The translations under genes were made by a program, and so were the position numbers. Shown one piece after another: positions 26,893 to 35,719 of a stretch of DNA of 64,000 nt (position 1 is the first letter of the stretch; the number at the start of each line of letters is the position of its first letter). Under the pieces are notes generated by a model that saw only the letters and a list, made by a program, of their open reading frames with translations, was not told the DNA's origin and did no database searches. The stretch is from Anaerobaca lacustris (GTDB lineage: Bacteria > Planctomycetota > Phycisphaerae > Sedimentisphaerales > Anaerobacaceae): NCBI RefSeq assembly GCF_030012215.1, contig NZ_JASCXX010000012.1:105792-169791 (forward strand), read 5' to 3'.

Positions 26893-29800
26893 ATGGCACA
26901 GCGATACTTCAACTGGACGCTGGCAATCGTCTTGGTGGTGGGCGTGGTGGTTCTGGCCGCGGCGGCTCTGGCTCTGCACAAATGGCAGCGCAGTGCCCGT
27001 GCGGAGGAATCGCTTCCGCTGGGCGAGCAGGCCTTCGCGATAGGCGATTGGGAAGAGGCCGCCCGGCAGATCGGGCGCTATCTGGTCATCAACGGCGACG
27101 ACGTCGAGCGGCTGCTGATGTACGGAGAGGCCCAACTGAGAGTCAGGCCGAGCACGCGCAGCAGTGTGGAGCACGCGATCGCAGCCTATTCGTCGGTGCT
27201 TCGACTCGACAGCGGCCACGCGGAGGCGGCCAAGCGGCTGATTGAGATCTACCTGGGCCGCAGCCCGGCCGAGCGTCCTCTGGCGCGCAGTCTGGGAGAG
27301 GCGGAGTTCAAGGCCAGGCAGTTTCTGGAAAGCCACGACGATCCGACCGTGCGGCGGCTTCTGGCTCTGGCACTGGCGCCGCAGAACAGTCAGGAGGCCC
27401 GACGGACGCTCACCGAGCTGATCGCCGACCATCCCGACCACATTCCGGCGTACGAAATCATGGGGCTGCTGGCGGCAGAGCACCCCGAGGACGTCAGCAA
27501 ACCGCCGAACTACTGGTTCGAGGAGGCCGTAGGTCGCAACCCCCAATCCCCCTTGGCCTACATCCTGCGCGGCGCGTTCTTCCGCCGCAGCGGCGATCGT
27601 CCCAATGCCATGTCCGATTTCGAGCATGCGGCCGGCATGGACCTGTCCGACAAAGCGGTCCACCTGCGACTGATTGCCGAGCTGACGTCGATCGGTACGT
27701 ATGACCAGGCCCGCGAGCAGATCGAAGCGCTGCGGGCGAAGGACCCGACGGAGATGGACCTCTGGCGCTACTGGGCCGTCGTGGCGATTCAGACCGGTTC
27801 CAAGGAGGAGATGGAAACCGTTGCCCGAGACGGCCTGAAGGAGCTGGTTACCTACCCGTGGGATTTCATGCCCTGGGCCGCCGAACTGTTCATTCGAGCC
27901 GAACACTTCGACGAGGCGGCCGCCTGCATTCAGCAGATGCAGTCGAAAGACGTGCAGCCGGCCAGGACCGCGTTCCTGCAAGGCTTTCTCGCCCACCAGA
28001 AGGGGCAGTTGCAGGAGGCGGCGACCTTCTGGAGAAATGCCGTCGCGCTCGGTTATCAGTCCCGGCAGGACGTGACGTGGCGGGGCCGCTTCCCCCTCGT
28101 GCGGATGTCTCTGGCGTTCGTGCTTCGGCAGATGGGAGATCTCCCGTCTGCGATCGAGCACCTTCGCCTTCTGGCCTCCGACATGCCCAACTACCCGCAG
28201 GTCAATCTGGCTCTGGCGCAGGTCCTGGCGCAGGTCGAGGACTGGCCTGGGGTGTTGGAGCAGGCTCGTCAGGTCCAGCGGCTGATTCCCGGCCAGACCG
28301 AGGCAGTGGTGCTGGAACTCCAGGCCCGCATGCGCATGCTGGCCGGCCAGGACGACTCGCCCGCCACGCGGAACGCATGGCAGGACATCGAGACGAGGCT
28401 CGCCGAACTGAACGATGCTGACGACCAACTCGGGCAGATCAAGCTGCTGGAGGCCCAGGCCGCATTGTTCCAGGGACGGCGCGCCGAGGCAGCGGTCATG
28501 CTCGATCAGCTCCAGAGCGACCCGGTCAGTGGGCTCAGCGCCGCACTGCTGCGGGCCCAGTTGCACGCCCAGGAAGGCGACGCGCCCGAGGCCGTCTCGC
28601 TGTTACGGCAGACGATGGAGAAGTTCCCGCAGAATGCCGAGCCCGTAAGGCAACTGGCCCTGCTGCTGAACCGCCAAGGAGACCACGAGGCGTGCGAGAA
28701 GACCCTGAGAGACGCATGGTCGGCGATGGACAGCCCCGTCCGGCGACAGCTCGGTATGCTTCTGGCCGAGTTGTACGCCTCCTGGGGTCAAGAGGATCGG
28801 CACTACGAATGGCTGGTCGAACTGACGCAGCAGTTCCCTGACGATATCGAATCGAGGCGTCGTCTTCTGGCGATTCCGCGCGTGGTGGAAGACCCCGTCC
28901 GGTCGCAGGCGATCGTCGATCAGATCAAGGAGATCGAAGGCGAGAACGGCCGGCAATGGCGAGTGGAGCAGGCGCGGATCTGGATTCTCTCCGAGGATTT
29001 CGCCCGTCAGTACACGCAGATCGTTCGGCTGCTCCAGGAGAACCTTCTGGCCAGCCCGGAGGATCGACCCAGTCATCTGCTTCTGGCGGCGGCCTATGAG
29101 AAGGCCGGAGAAGTGCAGCGGGCCCTGACGATGTATCGAGAGGCGATGCAGCGCTGGCCCGACGACGTGCGAATTATCACGCGGATGATTCAGACCCTCT
29201 ATCAGGCGGGCCGGGATGAGGAGGCGATGCAGATGCTTGAGCGGATCCAGGCGCGCGATCTCCATGACCCGGAGATCCGCAGGCTGGAGCTGCAGGGCCA
29301 TCTGCGACGTGGCGCTTCGGCCGCTGATTCGGAGACGCGGCGGGACGCGTTGGACTCGGCCTCGGAGATTCTCAGGGAACTGGTTCGCCAGGACCCGAAC
29401 GATACACAGGCCGGTCTGCGACTCGTGTCCACCCTGGCGGCGCAGGACAAGTATGAGGAGGCGCAGGCCGTTCTCGACGTGGTCAAGGCGCGAGACCCGG
29501 AGTCGGACTCGGTGGTGGTTGCGCAGGTGCAACTCTACAGCGAACGCGGTGACGTCGAAGCGGCGCTGCGGCTCTGCAACGAGACGATCTCCCGCCGGGA
29601 TGACCTGTTTGGCCGAATGCTCCGTGGTACGACCTACGCCGCGTTCGAGCGGTATGACGAGGCGCGGGCCGACTTCGACCGAATGGTGGCCCTGGAGCCG
29701 GAGAAGGTGGAAGTCTGGATGACGCGATCCGATTTCCTCCGCCGCATCGGACGCCTGGGCGAGGCGGTCTCGGATATTGAGAAGGCCTTGCAGTTGGCGC

Positions 29801-31179
29801 CCAACAGTCTGCCGGTCCAGCGGCAGGCTTTGTCTCTGTTCCTGCAGTCGGGGGATCCGACGCTCGTTCAACGGGGCGAGGCCCTGCTCGAAGAGGTGCT
29901 CGTATCCCATCCGGGCGACGTCGATCTGAAGCTGTCCAAGGCGCGATTGCTGTTGCGGCGCGAAACGGCGCCGGCTGCCGAACAGGCGCGGAGCCTGCTG
30001 CGGGAGATCACCGAGGAACGGCCCAAGCTGGCGGAGGCGTGGGAGCTGCTCTGCGTGTTGGAACTGCGGGAGGACCAGGTGGGCAGGGCCATGGACGTGG
30101 CCCTTCAGGGCCTGGCCCAGAATCCCGACAGCAGGCGGCTGTTGTTGCTCAAGGCCCGGGCCGAGGCACGCCGGTCTCCGATGCTGGCGGTGCCGACCCT
30201 CCGGGGGCTGTTCGATCGGGACCCCAACGACATCGACGTGGCGTCTCAACTGGCCTTCGCGTACGTTCGTTCGGATCGGCCTCAGGAGGCCGTCCAGCTT
30301 CTCCGCAAGCATCTGGCCGCACAGAAGGGACCGGCGCGGAAGCAGAGCGAAATCACCTTGGCGACCGTCCTGTACCAGATCGGCGACGTCGATGAAGCCG
30401 CTGCGATCTTCACACGCCTCGCCCAGGCCGAGCCCGACGACGCCTCGCTCGCGTTGATCTGGGCCAGGACCCTGGCGTCGGAGCAGCGATGGGCCGAGGC
30501 GAAGGCCGTCGTGGCCGACTGGCGCGCCAGGCACCCGAACGATATCGCCGTGTCGTCGACCTTCGCACGCGACCTGGTCGCCGGTCGCGACAAGCAGGGG
30601 CTCCAAATCGCCGAGGAATTCCTGCGCTCGGATCTCCAAAGCCACCCACAGTCCGTTGGACTGCTGCACCTGCTGGCCAACGTGACGTCCGCAACCGACC
30701 GGGTCGAAGAGGCCGTGGCGTTGAACCGCAAGATCATCGAGATCGACCCGAACGACGTATTCGCCGTCAACAACCTGGCGTGGCTGCTTTGTGAGGAGCA
30801 GGGCCAGTACGCCAGGGCGCTCGAGCTGGCGAACCGGGGGCTGACGTTGCGGCCTGAGTACATCGACCTGATTGACACGCGCGGGGTGATTCACTATCGG
30901 ATGGGGAATTTCGAGAAAGCCCTCGAGGACCTGACCCGCTGTGTCGAGCTGTATCCGATCAACGCCTCGGCGCTTGCCTCGACGCATTTTCACCTTGCCA
31001 GGGTCTACGCGGAAATGGGACGCAGGGCCGATGCCACCCGACACGTCCAGCAGGCGTTGACGTTGCATCGTCAGAGCGAGCAGTCGACCGACCCTGGGCA
31101 GAGGAAGAGCGTGCTGTCGGAGGGCGACCTGGACGATGCCCGGCGTCTGCTCGATCAATTGCAGAAAGGCGTTGGATAG
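26893..31179 (+). CDS. Very long TPR-repeat protein with N-terminal membrane anchor
   Basis: A 1428-residue protein: one N-terminal membrane segment (about 10-30, WTLAIVLVVGVVVLAAAALAL), then tetratricopeptide-like helix pairs all the way to the C-terminus (recurring A-x-x-x-Y/F, L-x-x-A and D-P-N-D motifs, for example LVRQDPNDTQAGLRLVSTL and EIDPNDVFAVNNLAWLL). It resembles PrsT-type TPR proteins of PEP-CTERM/exosortase operons, which are thought to scaffold assembly, but lacks a lipobox. It probably faces the periplasm and bridges export or sorting parts. AAAGGGGATC provides the ribosome site. Its TAG stop directly abuts the ATG of the LuxR gene. Confidence 0.85.
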   Translation: MAQRYFNWTLAIVLVVGVVVLAAAALALHKWQRSARAEESLPLGEQAFAIGDWEEAARQIGRYLVINGDDVERLLMYGEAQLRVRPSTRSSVEHAIAAYSSVLRLDSGHAEAAKRLIEIYLGRSPAERPLARSLGEAEFKARQFLESHDDPTVRRLLALALAPQNSQEARRTLTELIADHPDHIPAYEIMGLLAAEHPEDVSKPPNYWFEEAVGRNPQSPLAYILRGAFFRRSGDRPNAMSDFEHAAGMDLSDKAVHLRLIAELTSIGTYDQAREQIEALRAKDPTEMDLWRYWAVVAIQTGSKEEMETVARDGLKELVTYPWDFMPWAAELFIRAEHFDEAAACIQQMQSKDVQPARTAFLQGFLAHQKGQLQEAATFWRNAVALGYQSRQDVTWRGRFPLVRMSLAFVLRQMGDLPSAIEHLRLLASDMPNYPQVNLALAQVLAQVEDWPGVLEQARQVQRLIPGQTEAVVLELQARMRMLAGQDDSPATRNAWQDIETRLAELNDADDQLGQIKLLEAQAALFQGRRAEAAVMLDQLQSDPVSGLSAALLRAQLHAQEGDAPEAVSLLRQTMEKFPQNAEPVRQLALLLNRQGDHEACEKTLRDAWSAMDSPVRRQLGMLLAELYASWGQEDRHYEWLVELTQQFPDDIESRRRLLAIPRVVEDPVRSQAIVDQIKEIEGENGRQWRVEQARIWILSEDFARQYTQIVRLLQENLLASPEDRPSHLLLAAAYEKAGEVQRALTMYREAMQRWPDDVRIITRMIQTLYQAGRDEEAMQMLERIQARDLHDPEIRRLELQGHLRRGASAADSETRRDALDSASEILRELVRQDPNDTQAGLRLVSTLAAQDKYEEAQAVLDVVKARDPESDSVVVAQVQLYSERGDVEAALRLCNETISRRDDLFGRMLRGTTYAAFERYDEARADFDRMVALEPEKVEVWMTRSDFLRRIGRLGEAVSDIEKALQLAPNSLPVQRQALSLFLQSGDPTLVQRGEALLEEVLVSHPGDVDLKLSKARLLLRRETAPAAEQARSLLREITEERPKLAEAWELLCVLELREDQVGRAMDVALQGLAQNPDSRRLLLLKARAEARRSPMLAVPTLRGLFDRDPNDIDVASQLAFAYVRSDRPQEAVQLLRKHLAAQKGPARKQSEITLATVLYQIGDVDEAAAIFTRLAQAEPDDASLALIWARTLASEQRWAEAKAVVADWRARHPNDIAVSSTFARDLVAGRDKQGLQIAEEFLRSDLQSHPQSVGLLHLLANVTSATDRVEEAVALNRKIIEIDPNDVFAVNNLAWLLCEEQGQYARALELANRGLTLRPEYIDLIDTRGVIHYRMGNFEKALEDLTRCVELYPINASALASTHFHLARVYAEMGRRADATRHVQQALTLHRQSEQSTDPGQRKSVLSEGDLDDARRLLDQLQKGVG

Positions 31180-31530
31180 ATGTCCCCTCCACACGAGACG
31201 AGCAAGGGCGACGATCGACGGTCCGATCGGGCGGATCCCGACGCATTGCAGGTGCTGCTGGACGGCAGGCAATGGTCGTATGTGCGGCGCCGGTACGAGT
31301 TGACGCCCAGGGAGGTGCAGATTGCCGAGATGGTGTGCCGGGGATTCCGAAACGACCGGATCGCCCGCGACTTGAAGATCCGCCCCGGGACCGTCAAGAC
31401 GCACGTCAGGAACATCTACCGCAAGGTGAAGGTCAAGAGCAAGATCGCCATGCTCCTGCGGTTTGTCACGGAGGCAAACGGTCAGTCGGCGCCCCGCGGA
31501 CAGCTCCGGGGCGTTCAGTCGATCGAGTGA
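31180..31530 (+). CDS. Stand-alone LuxR-type HTH regulator
   Basis: The 116-residue protein is a GerE/LuxR C-terminal helix-turn-helix (residues about 42-100: ELTPREVQIAEMVCRGFRND, then RDLKIRPGTVKTHVRNIYRK). It has only a disordered N-terminal stretch and no receiver or ligand domain. The ATG comes straight after the TPR gene stop, so it is co-transcribed and probably coupled in translation. It likely binds DNA as a dimer and may control the polysaccharide and sorting-tail genes. A striking palindrome follows the gene 150 bp downstream. Without an input domain, its activity is likely set by expression or a partner. Confidence 0.85.
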   Translation: MSPPHETSKGDDRRSDRADPDALQVLLDGRQWSYVRRRYELTPREVQIAEMVCRGFRNDRIARDLKIRPGTVKTHVRNIYRKVKVKSKIAMLLRFVTEANGQSAPRGQLRGVQSIE

Positions 31531-31644
31531 GACAGGCCGCTCGCGGCGGTCGTTGCGGTCCGATCCCTCGGCACGGTCGAGGCGTGCGGCGTCCGTCGCA
31601 ACTCTTCCGGTTCCCCCGCCCCCGGCCGGGTACGGCCACGCTGT

Positions 31645-31679
31645 GTCCTCGTTGCACCCCCTTTTTTTTGCGCGAGGAC
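31645..31679. repeat. Inverted repeat around a T-tract
   Basis: GTCCTCG (31645-31651) and CGAGGAC (31673-31679) are exact inverse complements around a C5T8 tract. It ends one base before the 28-bp palindrome. It may be a hairpin with termination function for the LuxR operon, although the T-tract lies in the loop rather than after the stem. Confidence 0.4.
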
Positions 31680-31680
31680 T

Positions 31681-31713
31681 ACCACTAAAGGAGTACTCCT
31701 GAAGTGGTATAAT
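31681..31713 (+). promoter_or_regulatory. 28-bp palindrome (candidate operator) with TATAAT
   Basis: Outer arms ACCACT (31681-31686) and AGTGGT (31703-31708) flank the perfect 12-bp palindrome AGGAGTACTCCT (31689-31700), with two non-matching bases on each side (24 of 28 positions symmetric). A perfect TATAAT follows at 31708-31713 but there is no good -35 element, as would fit an activator-dependent promoter. The nearby LuxR-type protein is a candidate binder. Confidence 0.6.
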
Positions 31714-31843
31714 GCGTACGTCAAATGCCCGTCGGGCGGCCCTCCGAAGGGCTTGGGCCCGTGCAAGGCGGGCCGGGACCCCGGTGCCCATCGGGCGTGA
31801 CCTGTGTCAAAGTAGGATATTCGGGTTTTTTGCGCAAATTGCT

Positions 31844-31872
31844 TTGACATGGTTGCGTCCGGGAAGTACAAT
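31844..31872 (+). promoter_or_regulatory. Strong predicted sigma70 promoter
   Basis: TTGACA (31844-31849), a 17-bp spacer and TACAAT (31867-31872) form a nearly consensus promoter. The next plus-strand gene begins at 32673, so the transcript would have a leader near 790 nt. Confidence 0.65.
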
Positions 31873-32672
31873 AATCCTAAGCGTGTGCCTCATCGGAGGG
31901 GTGTACACTTCGTATCCCGTCATGGATTGACGCCTGGAGAGAGGGTTTTCCTCTGACGGTTCGTTTGTGGTGACCGGTCGGTTCGATCCGCCCCGTTGCC
32001 CGCCTGTTGCATTCCGTCTGAGAGGAGCAGCGGTGTTCGAGAGATGTGAGAGATGGATGGCGTCGATCCTGTCGCTTCTCGTTGAGAGAAGGGGCAGACC
32101 GACCGCGGCCGTCCGCAGGGCCATCGATGCCCTCGGGCTGCCGTCCCCTCGCGCGGACCTCGAACCGGCATGGGCCCCGGCTACGGCCCGACCGCTGCCT
32201 GACATGCAAATTCTGACCTGCGGTCTTAGTTTCTATGGAATGCCCCGAAGCGTTTTCGCCAGGCACGATGGCCACGTCGTGCACGCCACCGGCGTATCGC
32301 CACTCGGATCGATTGGATCGGTCCGGTGCAGGGCCTTTCCGGCCCGTCGGGGTCTCGTTCGTCTTCTGCCGCCGAGTGCGATGGAGCCGTCTCACGGACC
32401 ACCGCACGTTCGGTAACGGGAGCGCTGCTCCAGGCCTGTTCGAGATGGAGGGCCGGTGCGCGCAAGGCCTTCGGGTCGAAGACTCGCTCGGAGGGTTCAT
32501 CGCTCTCACGCCGAGAGCGGCAACACTGCCAAGGGTGGCAGAGACGACGGATGCGCGACAAGGGACGTCGCGCGAACGCCAGTGCCAGGGAGAGCGAAAG
32601 CGGCATGATGTGAAGGCCATCGACTCTGTGTGATGGTCGGACAACAAAAGAGAGTAAGGAGGAGACAAACGT

Positions 32673-33422
32673 ATGAATGCGAGAAAGGTGTTGATATCTG
32701 CCGTGGTGGCGTTGCTGGCGGTCGCGTCGACCGGCCTGGCGGCGTCCTCGGCTATTACCGTCACGGGAGTCCAGTTGTACTGGACGAACTATGCCCCGTC
32801 AGGCTTCACGGCGCTGGACGGAGGTTTTGGCGGGACTTGGATTAATGACTTGTCCGTGGAGCCGGCTGAGGGAGTCACCGAGTCAGCACAGACCGACCCG
32901 GCCGTGTCCAAGAGATGGCATGTCAATTACACCCAGTCGACGCAGTATCCATTCTATACGACGTTCTGGGCGGACTTCGACGTTGCGCTGGATCTTCAGA
33001 CGGATAACGTCGGCGATTGGGCCACCGTGGACTATTACGTCCAGATGGAGTGGATGGAAGTGGGCGGCTCGGCCGTGCAGGCCACCGGCTCGCTGACTCG
33101 CGCCGATGGCGATGACTACGCCGCGACCGTGGAGATTCGTGACCTTAACCTGACAACGCCTGCCGATAACGTCAATGGAACCAACAGCGTGACGCTGAAG
33201 GTCAGTGCCTGGGCCGAAGTCTCGGCGTATACGGCTGAGATCCAGCAGGGCGGTGGCGACGATGGCAACGGTGGCGACGATGGCAATGGTGGCGACGATG
33301 GCAATGGTGGCGACGATGGCAACGGCGGCGAGACGCCGGTCATTCCGGCTCCCGGCGCGGTCGTGCTGGGTTCGCTCGGCGCCGGCCTGGTGGGTTGGCT
33401 CCGCAGACGCAAGAGCCTGTAA
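32673..33422 (+). CDS. Exported protein with IPAPGA-type C-terminal sorting tail
   Basis: The 249-residue protein has a signal peptide (VLISAVVALLAVASTGLAA) and a beta-rich, tryptophan/tyrosine-rich body. It then has a Gly/Asp/Asn repeat linker at about 194-217 and a tail of the short-motif/hydrophobic/arginine type (IPAPGAVVLG, then a membrane stretch ending GWLRRRK). Such tripartite tails mark substrates of exosortase-like sorting in planctomycetes. The body resembles no family I know. A good GGAGGAG ribosome site precedes the ATG. Expression is probably from the promoter at 31844; the gene ends at an intrinsic terminator. Confidence 0.8.
   Translation: MNARKVLISAVVALLAVASTGLAASSAITVTGVQLYWTNYAPSGFTALDGGFGGTWINDLSVEPAEGVTESAQTDPAVSKRWHVNYTQSTQYPFYTTFWADFDVALDLQTDNVGDWATVDYYVQMEWMEVGGSAVQATGSLTRADGDDYAATVEIRDLNLTTPADNVNGTNSVTLKVSAWAEVSAYTAEIQQGGGDDGNGGDDGNGGDDGNGGDDGNGGETPVIPAPGAVVLGSLGAGLVGWLRRRKSL
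33252..33323 (+). repeat. Four 18-bp tandem repeats encoding GGDDGN
   Basis: Four consecutive 18-bp units (33252, 33270, 33288, 33306) differ only at the last base of the Asn codon. They encode (GGDDGN)4, an acidic flexible linker just before the sorting tail. Copy number could vary by slippage. Asp-rich spacing suggests possible calcium binding, but that is conjecture. Confidence 0.85.
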
Positions 33423-33844
33423 TCGATGGACGGCATCTGACCGCCCTGACGGCGGGCTGCGATGATCGGGCCCTCCGCAGATGCGGTCAGCAATGAAGTC
33501 GAGTTGTATGATTGAAGCCCCCGGAGGGAACCGAGGTTCCCTCCGGGGCCTCTTCTTTTGAGCGGGACAGACGCCCTCGGGTGGTCGAACCGCCAGGGAA
33601 GATGAAGACGAAACAGTGACCCCGCTTGGGGGGTGTCCTGCACAGTCGATCGCTCTGACAGCCGGCATGCATCGCCGTTTGGGGCGTCGCCAGGGCAGAG
33701 ACAAAGGCCGCTCCGCACCACGCGGAGGGGCGACAAGGCAGGGCTGGGAGCCATCCACGGAGGAGGACAGGGCGTTGAGGGCCGGTTTCCGAGTCGTGCC
33801 GATTGTGCTGGGAAAAGACGATCAAGACAATGGGAGGAAGGAGT
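33423..33844. other. Intergenic region between two sorting-tail genes
   Basis: Holds the terminator at 33517-33559, then about 285 bp without a convincing gene. A weak TTGTGC-17 bp-GACAAT arrangement (33803-33831) sits just before the next ribosome site. I looked for a known c-di-GMP riboswitch pattern and did not find one. Confidence 0.45.
33517..33559 (+). terminator. Intrinsic terminator
   Basis: A 16-bp stem with one mismatch (CCCCGGAGGGAACC pairing with GGTTCCCTCCGGGG) and a GA loop is followed by TCTTCTTTT. It ends transcription of the gene at 32673-33422. Confidence 0.85.
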
Positions 33845-34417
33845 ATGAGAGTTTCATTCATGGCAGCGGCGGCCGCCTGCGCAGTGGTTCTCTGCGGCGC
33901 GGTCTACGCCGACACCGTCACCGTCAGTCAGACCGTCGATTATCTCGACAATGAGAACTTCGCCGCTCCGGGCGTGATCCTGGATCATTGGCCGCACCAT
34001 CGAGGCATGACGCAGGACTGGGGCTGGACGCACGAGCTGACCGCGCCGGCCGGCGCCAACGGGATTCTCTCGGCGACCTTGACGATTCCTGCATGGGACG
34101 TCGATGCCGGAATGCAGAACGTGATCTACGTCAACAACGTTCGCATCGGTACGCTCAATACGACCGGCGACTGGTCGTGGGGAACCACGTCCTTCACGCT
34201 GCCGACCTCGGTCCTGAACGACCTGTGGAACAACGGCAGCCTGTCCGTCTACATGGACATCGACGCCACGTACCAGGGAAACCGTGTCACCCTCGGCTCT
34301 TCGACCCTGTCGGCGGTCTACAACCTCGGGGAGCCCATTCCCGAGCCGGCTACGGTCGGCCTGCTCGGCCTGGGGGCCCTGTTGGCGTTGCGACGTCGTC
34401 GTCCTCGGACGCACTGA
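33845..34417 (+). CDS. PEP-CTERM exported protein
   Basis: The 190-residue protein has a signal peptide (SFMAAAAACAVVLCGAVYA), a beta-rich middle that starts TVTVSQTVDYLDN, and a canonical PEP-CTERM tail: PIPEPATVGLLGLGALLAL followed by a cluster of arginines. By family the tail is recognised by an exosortase at the inner membrane and removed. This is the only one of the three neighbouring substrates with a true PEP motif. GGAGGAAGGAG precedes the ATG at 33845; a longer in-frame start at 33803 is less likely. A perfect hairpin follows the gene. Confidence 0.85.
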   Translation: MRVSFMAAAAACAVVLCGAVYADTVTVSQTVDYLDNENFAAPGVILDHWPHHRGMTQDWGWTHELTAPAGANGILSATLTIPAWDVDAGMQNVIYVNNVRIGTLNTTGDWSWGTTSFTLPTSVLNDLWNNGSLSVYMDIDATYQGNRVTLGSSTLSAVYNLGEPIPEPATVGLLGLGALLALRRRRPRTH

Positions 34418-34473
34418 CCGGTCGATTCCGCATCGCAACGACGCACGAAGATCGGCCTGCTTGATGCAGCTTG

Positions 34474-34505
34474 AAGTGCCTGCTCGCTTGGCCGAGCAGG
34501 CACTT
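34474..34505 (+). terminator. Hairpin after PEP-CTERM gene
   Basis: AAGTGCCTGCTCG (34474-34486) and CGAGCAGGCACTT (34493-34505) form a perfect 13-bp stem with a 6-nt loop, 57 bp after the stop codon. The following T-tract is poor, so termination or 3'-end protection are both possible. Confidence 0.6.
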
Positions 34506-34604
34506 CTGATGTCGTCACGCCGGGCAGCGGCCGACGCAGAATACGAACGACCGAGAAGATGTCACGTCCTGGTCGTGAATCTTTGATATTCTCGGCGTTT
34601 TTCC

Positions 34605-34633
34605 TTGCCATGCAAATGGCCCATTCGTACACT
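34605..34633 (+). promoter_or_regulatory. Predicted sigma70 promoter of third sorting-tail gene
   Basis: TTGCCA (34605-34610), 17 bp, TACACT (34628-34633). It points to the gene at 34998 and implies a leader of about 355 nt, similar in style to the long leader of the first sorting-tail gene. Confidence 0.5.
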
Positions 34634-34997
34634 GCGCCTATGTAGTGACATCGGGGGTCCGTTCTCGACGATCGATTCAATCGCAGGCCGGCGGAACTCT
34701 GGTGAGCCAAGGATGGTGAGTGGCCCGTAAGGAGATGGGCGGATGTCGTTCGGCAAGGTCAGTCAATTCGCACACCCTTTCTGTTTCGCCATTCCACGCG
34801 TTCTTCCGGCAGGCCTCGGTTCGGTGCGGCCTGACCGCGCCGGCGCGTTGTCCCTCCTGTCTTCCATATACGTTCCAACGGTCGTATCGCATCGGCCGTG
34901 GGGCCGAGCGCCGCCCATCCGCTGACCTGGATTCCGTAGACCGAGAGAGAGAAGGAGTCTCACGTTTTTCGAAGCGGCATAAGAAAGGAAGATAAGG

Positions 34998-35579
34998 ATG
35001 AAACGGTTTCTACTGGTGTTCATGGTCTGCGGATTGACTTCGACGCCGCTGTGGGCCGGGCCCACCTATACGCCGTCGAAGGCCGATTTGCTCGGTTTCG
35101 ACAAAGTCGCCGGGTCGGGATCGCTCGGACTCGTCACGGACGATCCGGTGGCCTATGCCAGCGACTATCCGATGCAGGGTGACGTTGGGTTTCGCGGGGT
35201 CTTGGGTCCCGATCCCGATTGGATCGGCATCGGCACGAGCAATCTGGATCTGTCGTCCTATACCGAATACGGTCTGATCCTATTCAACGACGATGACGAT
35301 ACCTGGACCGTCGCTCTGGGGATGCAGATCGGTGGCACGGCTTACTTCAGTCCGGCGGTGGATCTGGCCCCCGGTACGGGCACTTCGCTGACATGGGATA
35401 TCAGCGGCTTCTCCGGACTGGATGACGTGGCCCTGATCGGATTCACCGTTGCCAACCCGAAGGGAGCGGCCGACGTCTATCACATCTCCGCCTCGCCCAT
35501 CCCCGCCCCGGGCGCCGTTCTATTGGGAGGCATCGGGGCCGGCCTGGTTGGCTGGTTGCGGCGGCGTCGATCTTTGTAG
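34998..35579 (+). CDS. Exported protein with IPAPGA-type C-terminal sorting tail
   Basis: A 193-residue protein with a signal peptide (FLLVFMVCGLTSTPLWA), a beta-rich body with acidic stretches (NDDDDTWTVALG), and a tail starting IPAPGAVLLGG and ending GWLRRRRSL. The tail is nearly identical in type to that of the protein at 32673 and differs from the PEP-CTERM tail of the middle gene. The body is unfamiliar. AAAGGAAGATAAGG gives the ribosome site. It is probably a surface or matrix protein sorted along with the polysaccharide. Confidence 0.78.
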   Translation: MKRFLLVFMVCGLTSTPLWAGPTYTPSKADLLGFDKVAGSGSLGLVTDDPVAYASDYPMQGDVGFRGVLGPDPDWIGIGTSNLDLSSYTEYGLILFNDDDDTWTVALGMQIGGTAYFSPAVDLAPGTGTSLTWDISGFSGLDDVALIGFTVANPKGAADVYHISASPIPAPGAVLLGGIGAGLVGWLRRRRSL

Positions 35580-35719
35580 TCACTCCGTGTGGTGCCGACC
35601 TGACGGGCATGGCGGGAGAACGGGCATACGCTTGTTTACCCACCTTCCCCATGCCCTTGTCGGGTCTTTCCCGCGAGTCCACAGCGTTGAGAGAGCATGT
35701 GGGGGCGCGACGGCGAGAA

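Larger units (their letters stand above)
31531..32672. other. Long intergenic/leader region
   Basis: This 1142-bp gap has no convincing gene. It contains an inverted repeat flanking a T-tract (31645-31679), a 28-bp palindrome with an overlapping TATAAT (31681-31713), a strong promoter (31844-31872) and then about 790 bp of probable leader before the next start codon. Open frames within it are arginine-rich in every reading. Confidence 0.55.
34418..34997. other. Intergenic/leader region before third sorting-tail gene
   Basis: This 580-bp gap holds the hairpin at 34474-34505 and the promoter at 34605-34633, followed by a leader of about 360 nt. I see no convincing coding frame. Confidence 0.5.

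Noticed and set aside
28603..31791. A 1062-codon open frame on the minus strand
   Set aside because: It lies antisense to the TPR gene, has high Arg/Gln/His content with no domain, and is explained by GC-rich third positions of the real gene.
31967..32416. Possible 149-residue gene in the long leader
   Set aside because: It has no ribosome site, a Pro/Arg-rich shadow-like composition and no conserved motif. Kept only as part of the leader description.
33690..33770. Possible c-di-GMP-type riboswitch before the PEP-CTERM gene
   Set aside because: A GACAAAGGC stretch and a GC-rich hairpin are present, but the conserved receptor and paired elements of the known class do not line up.
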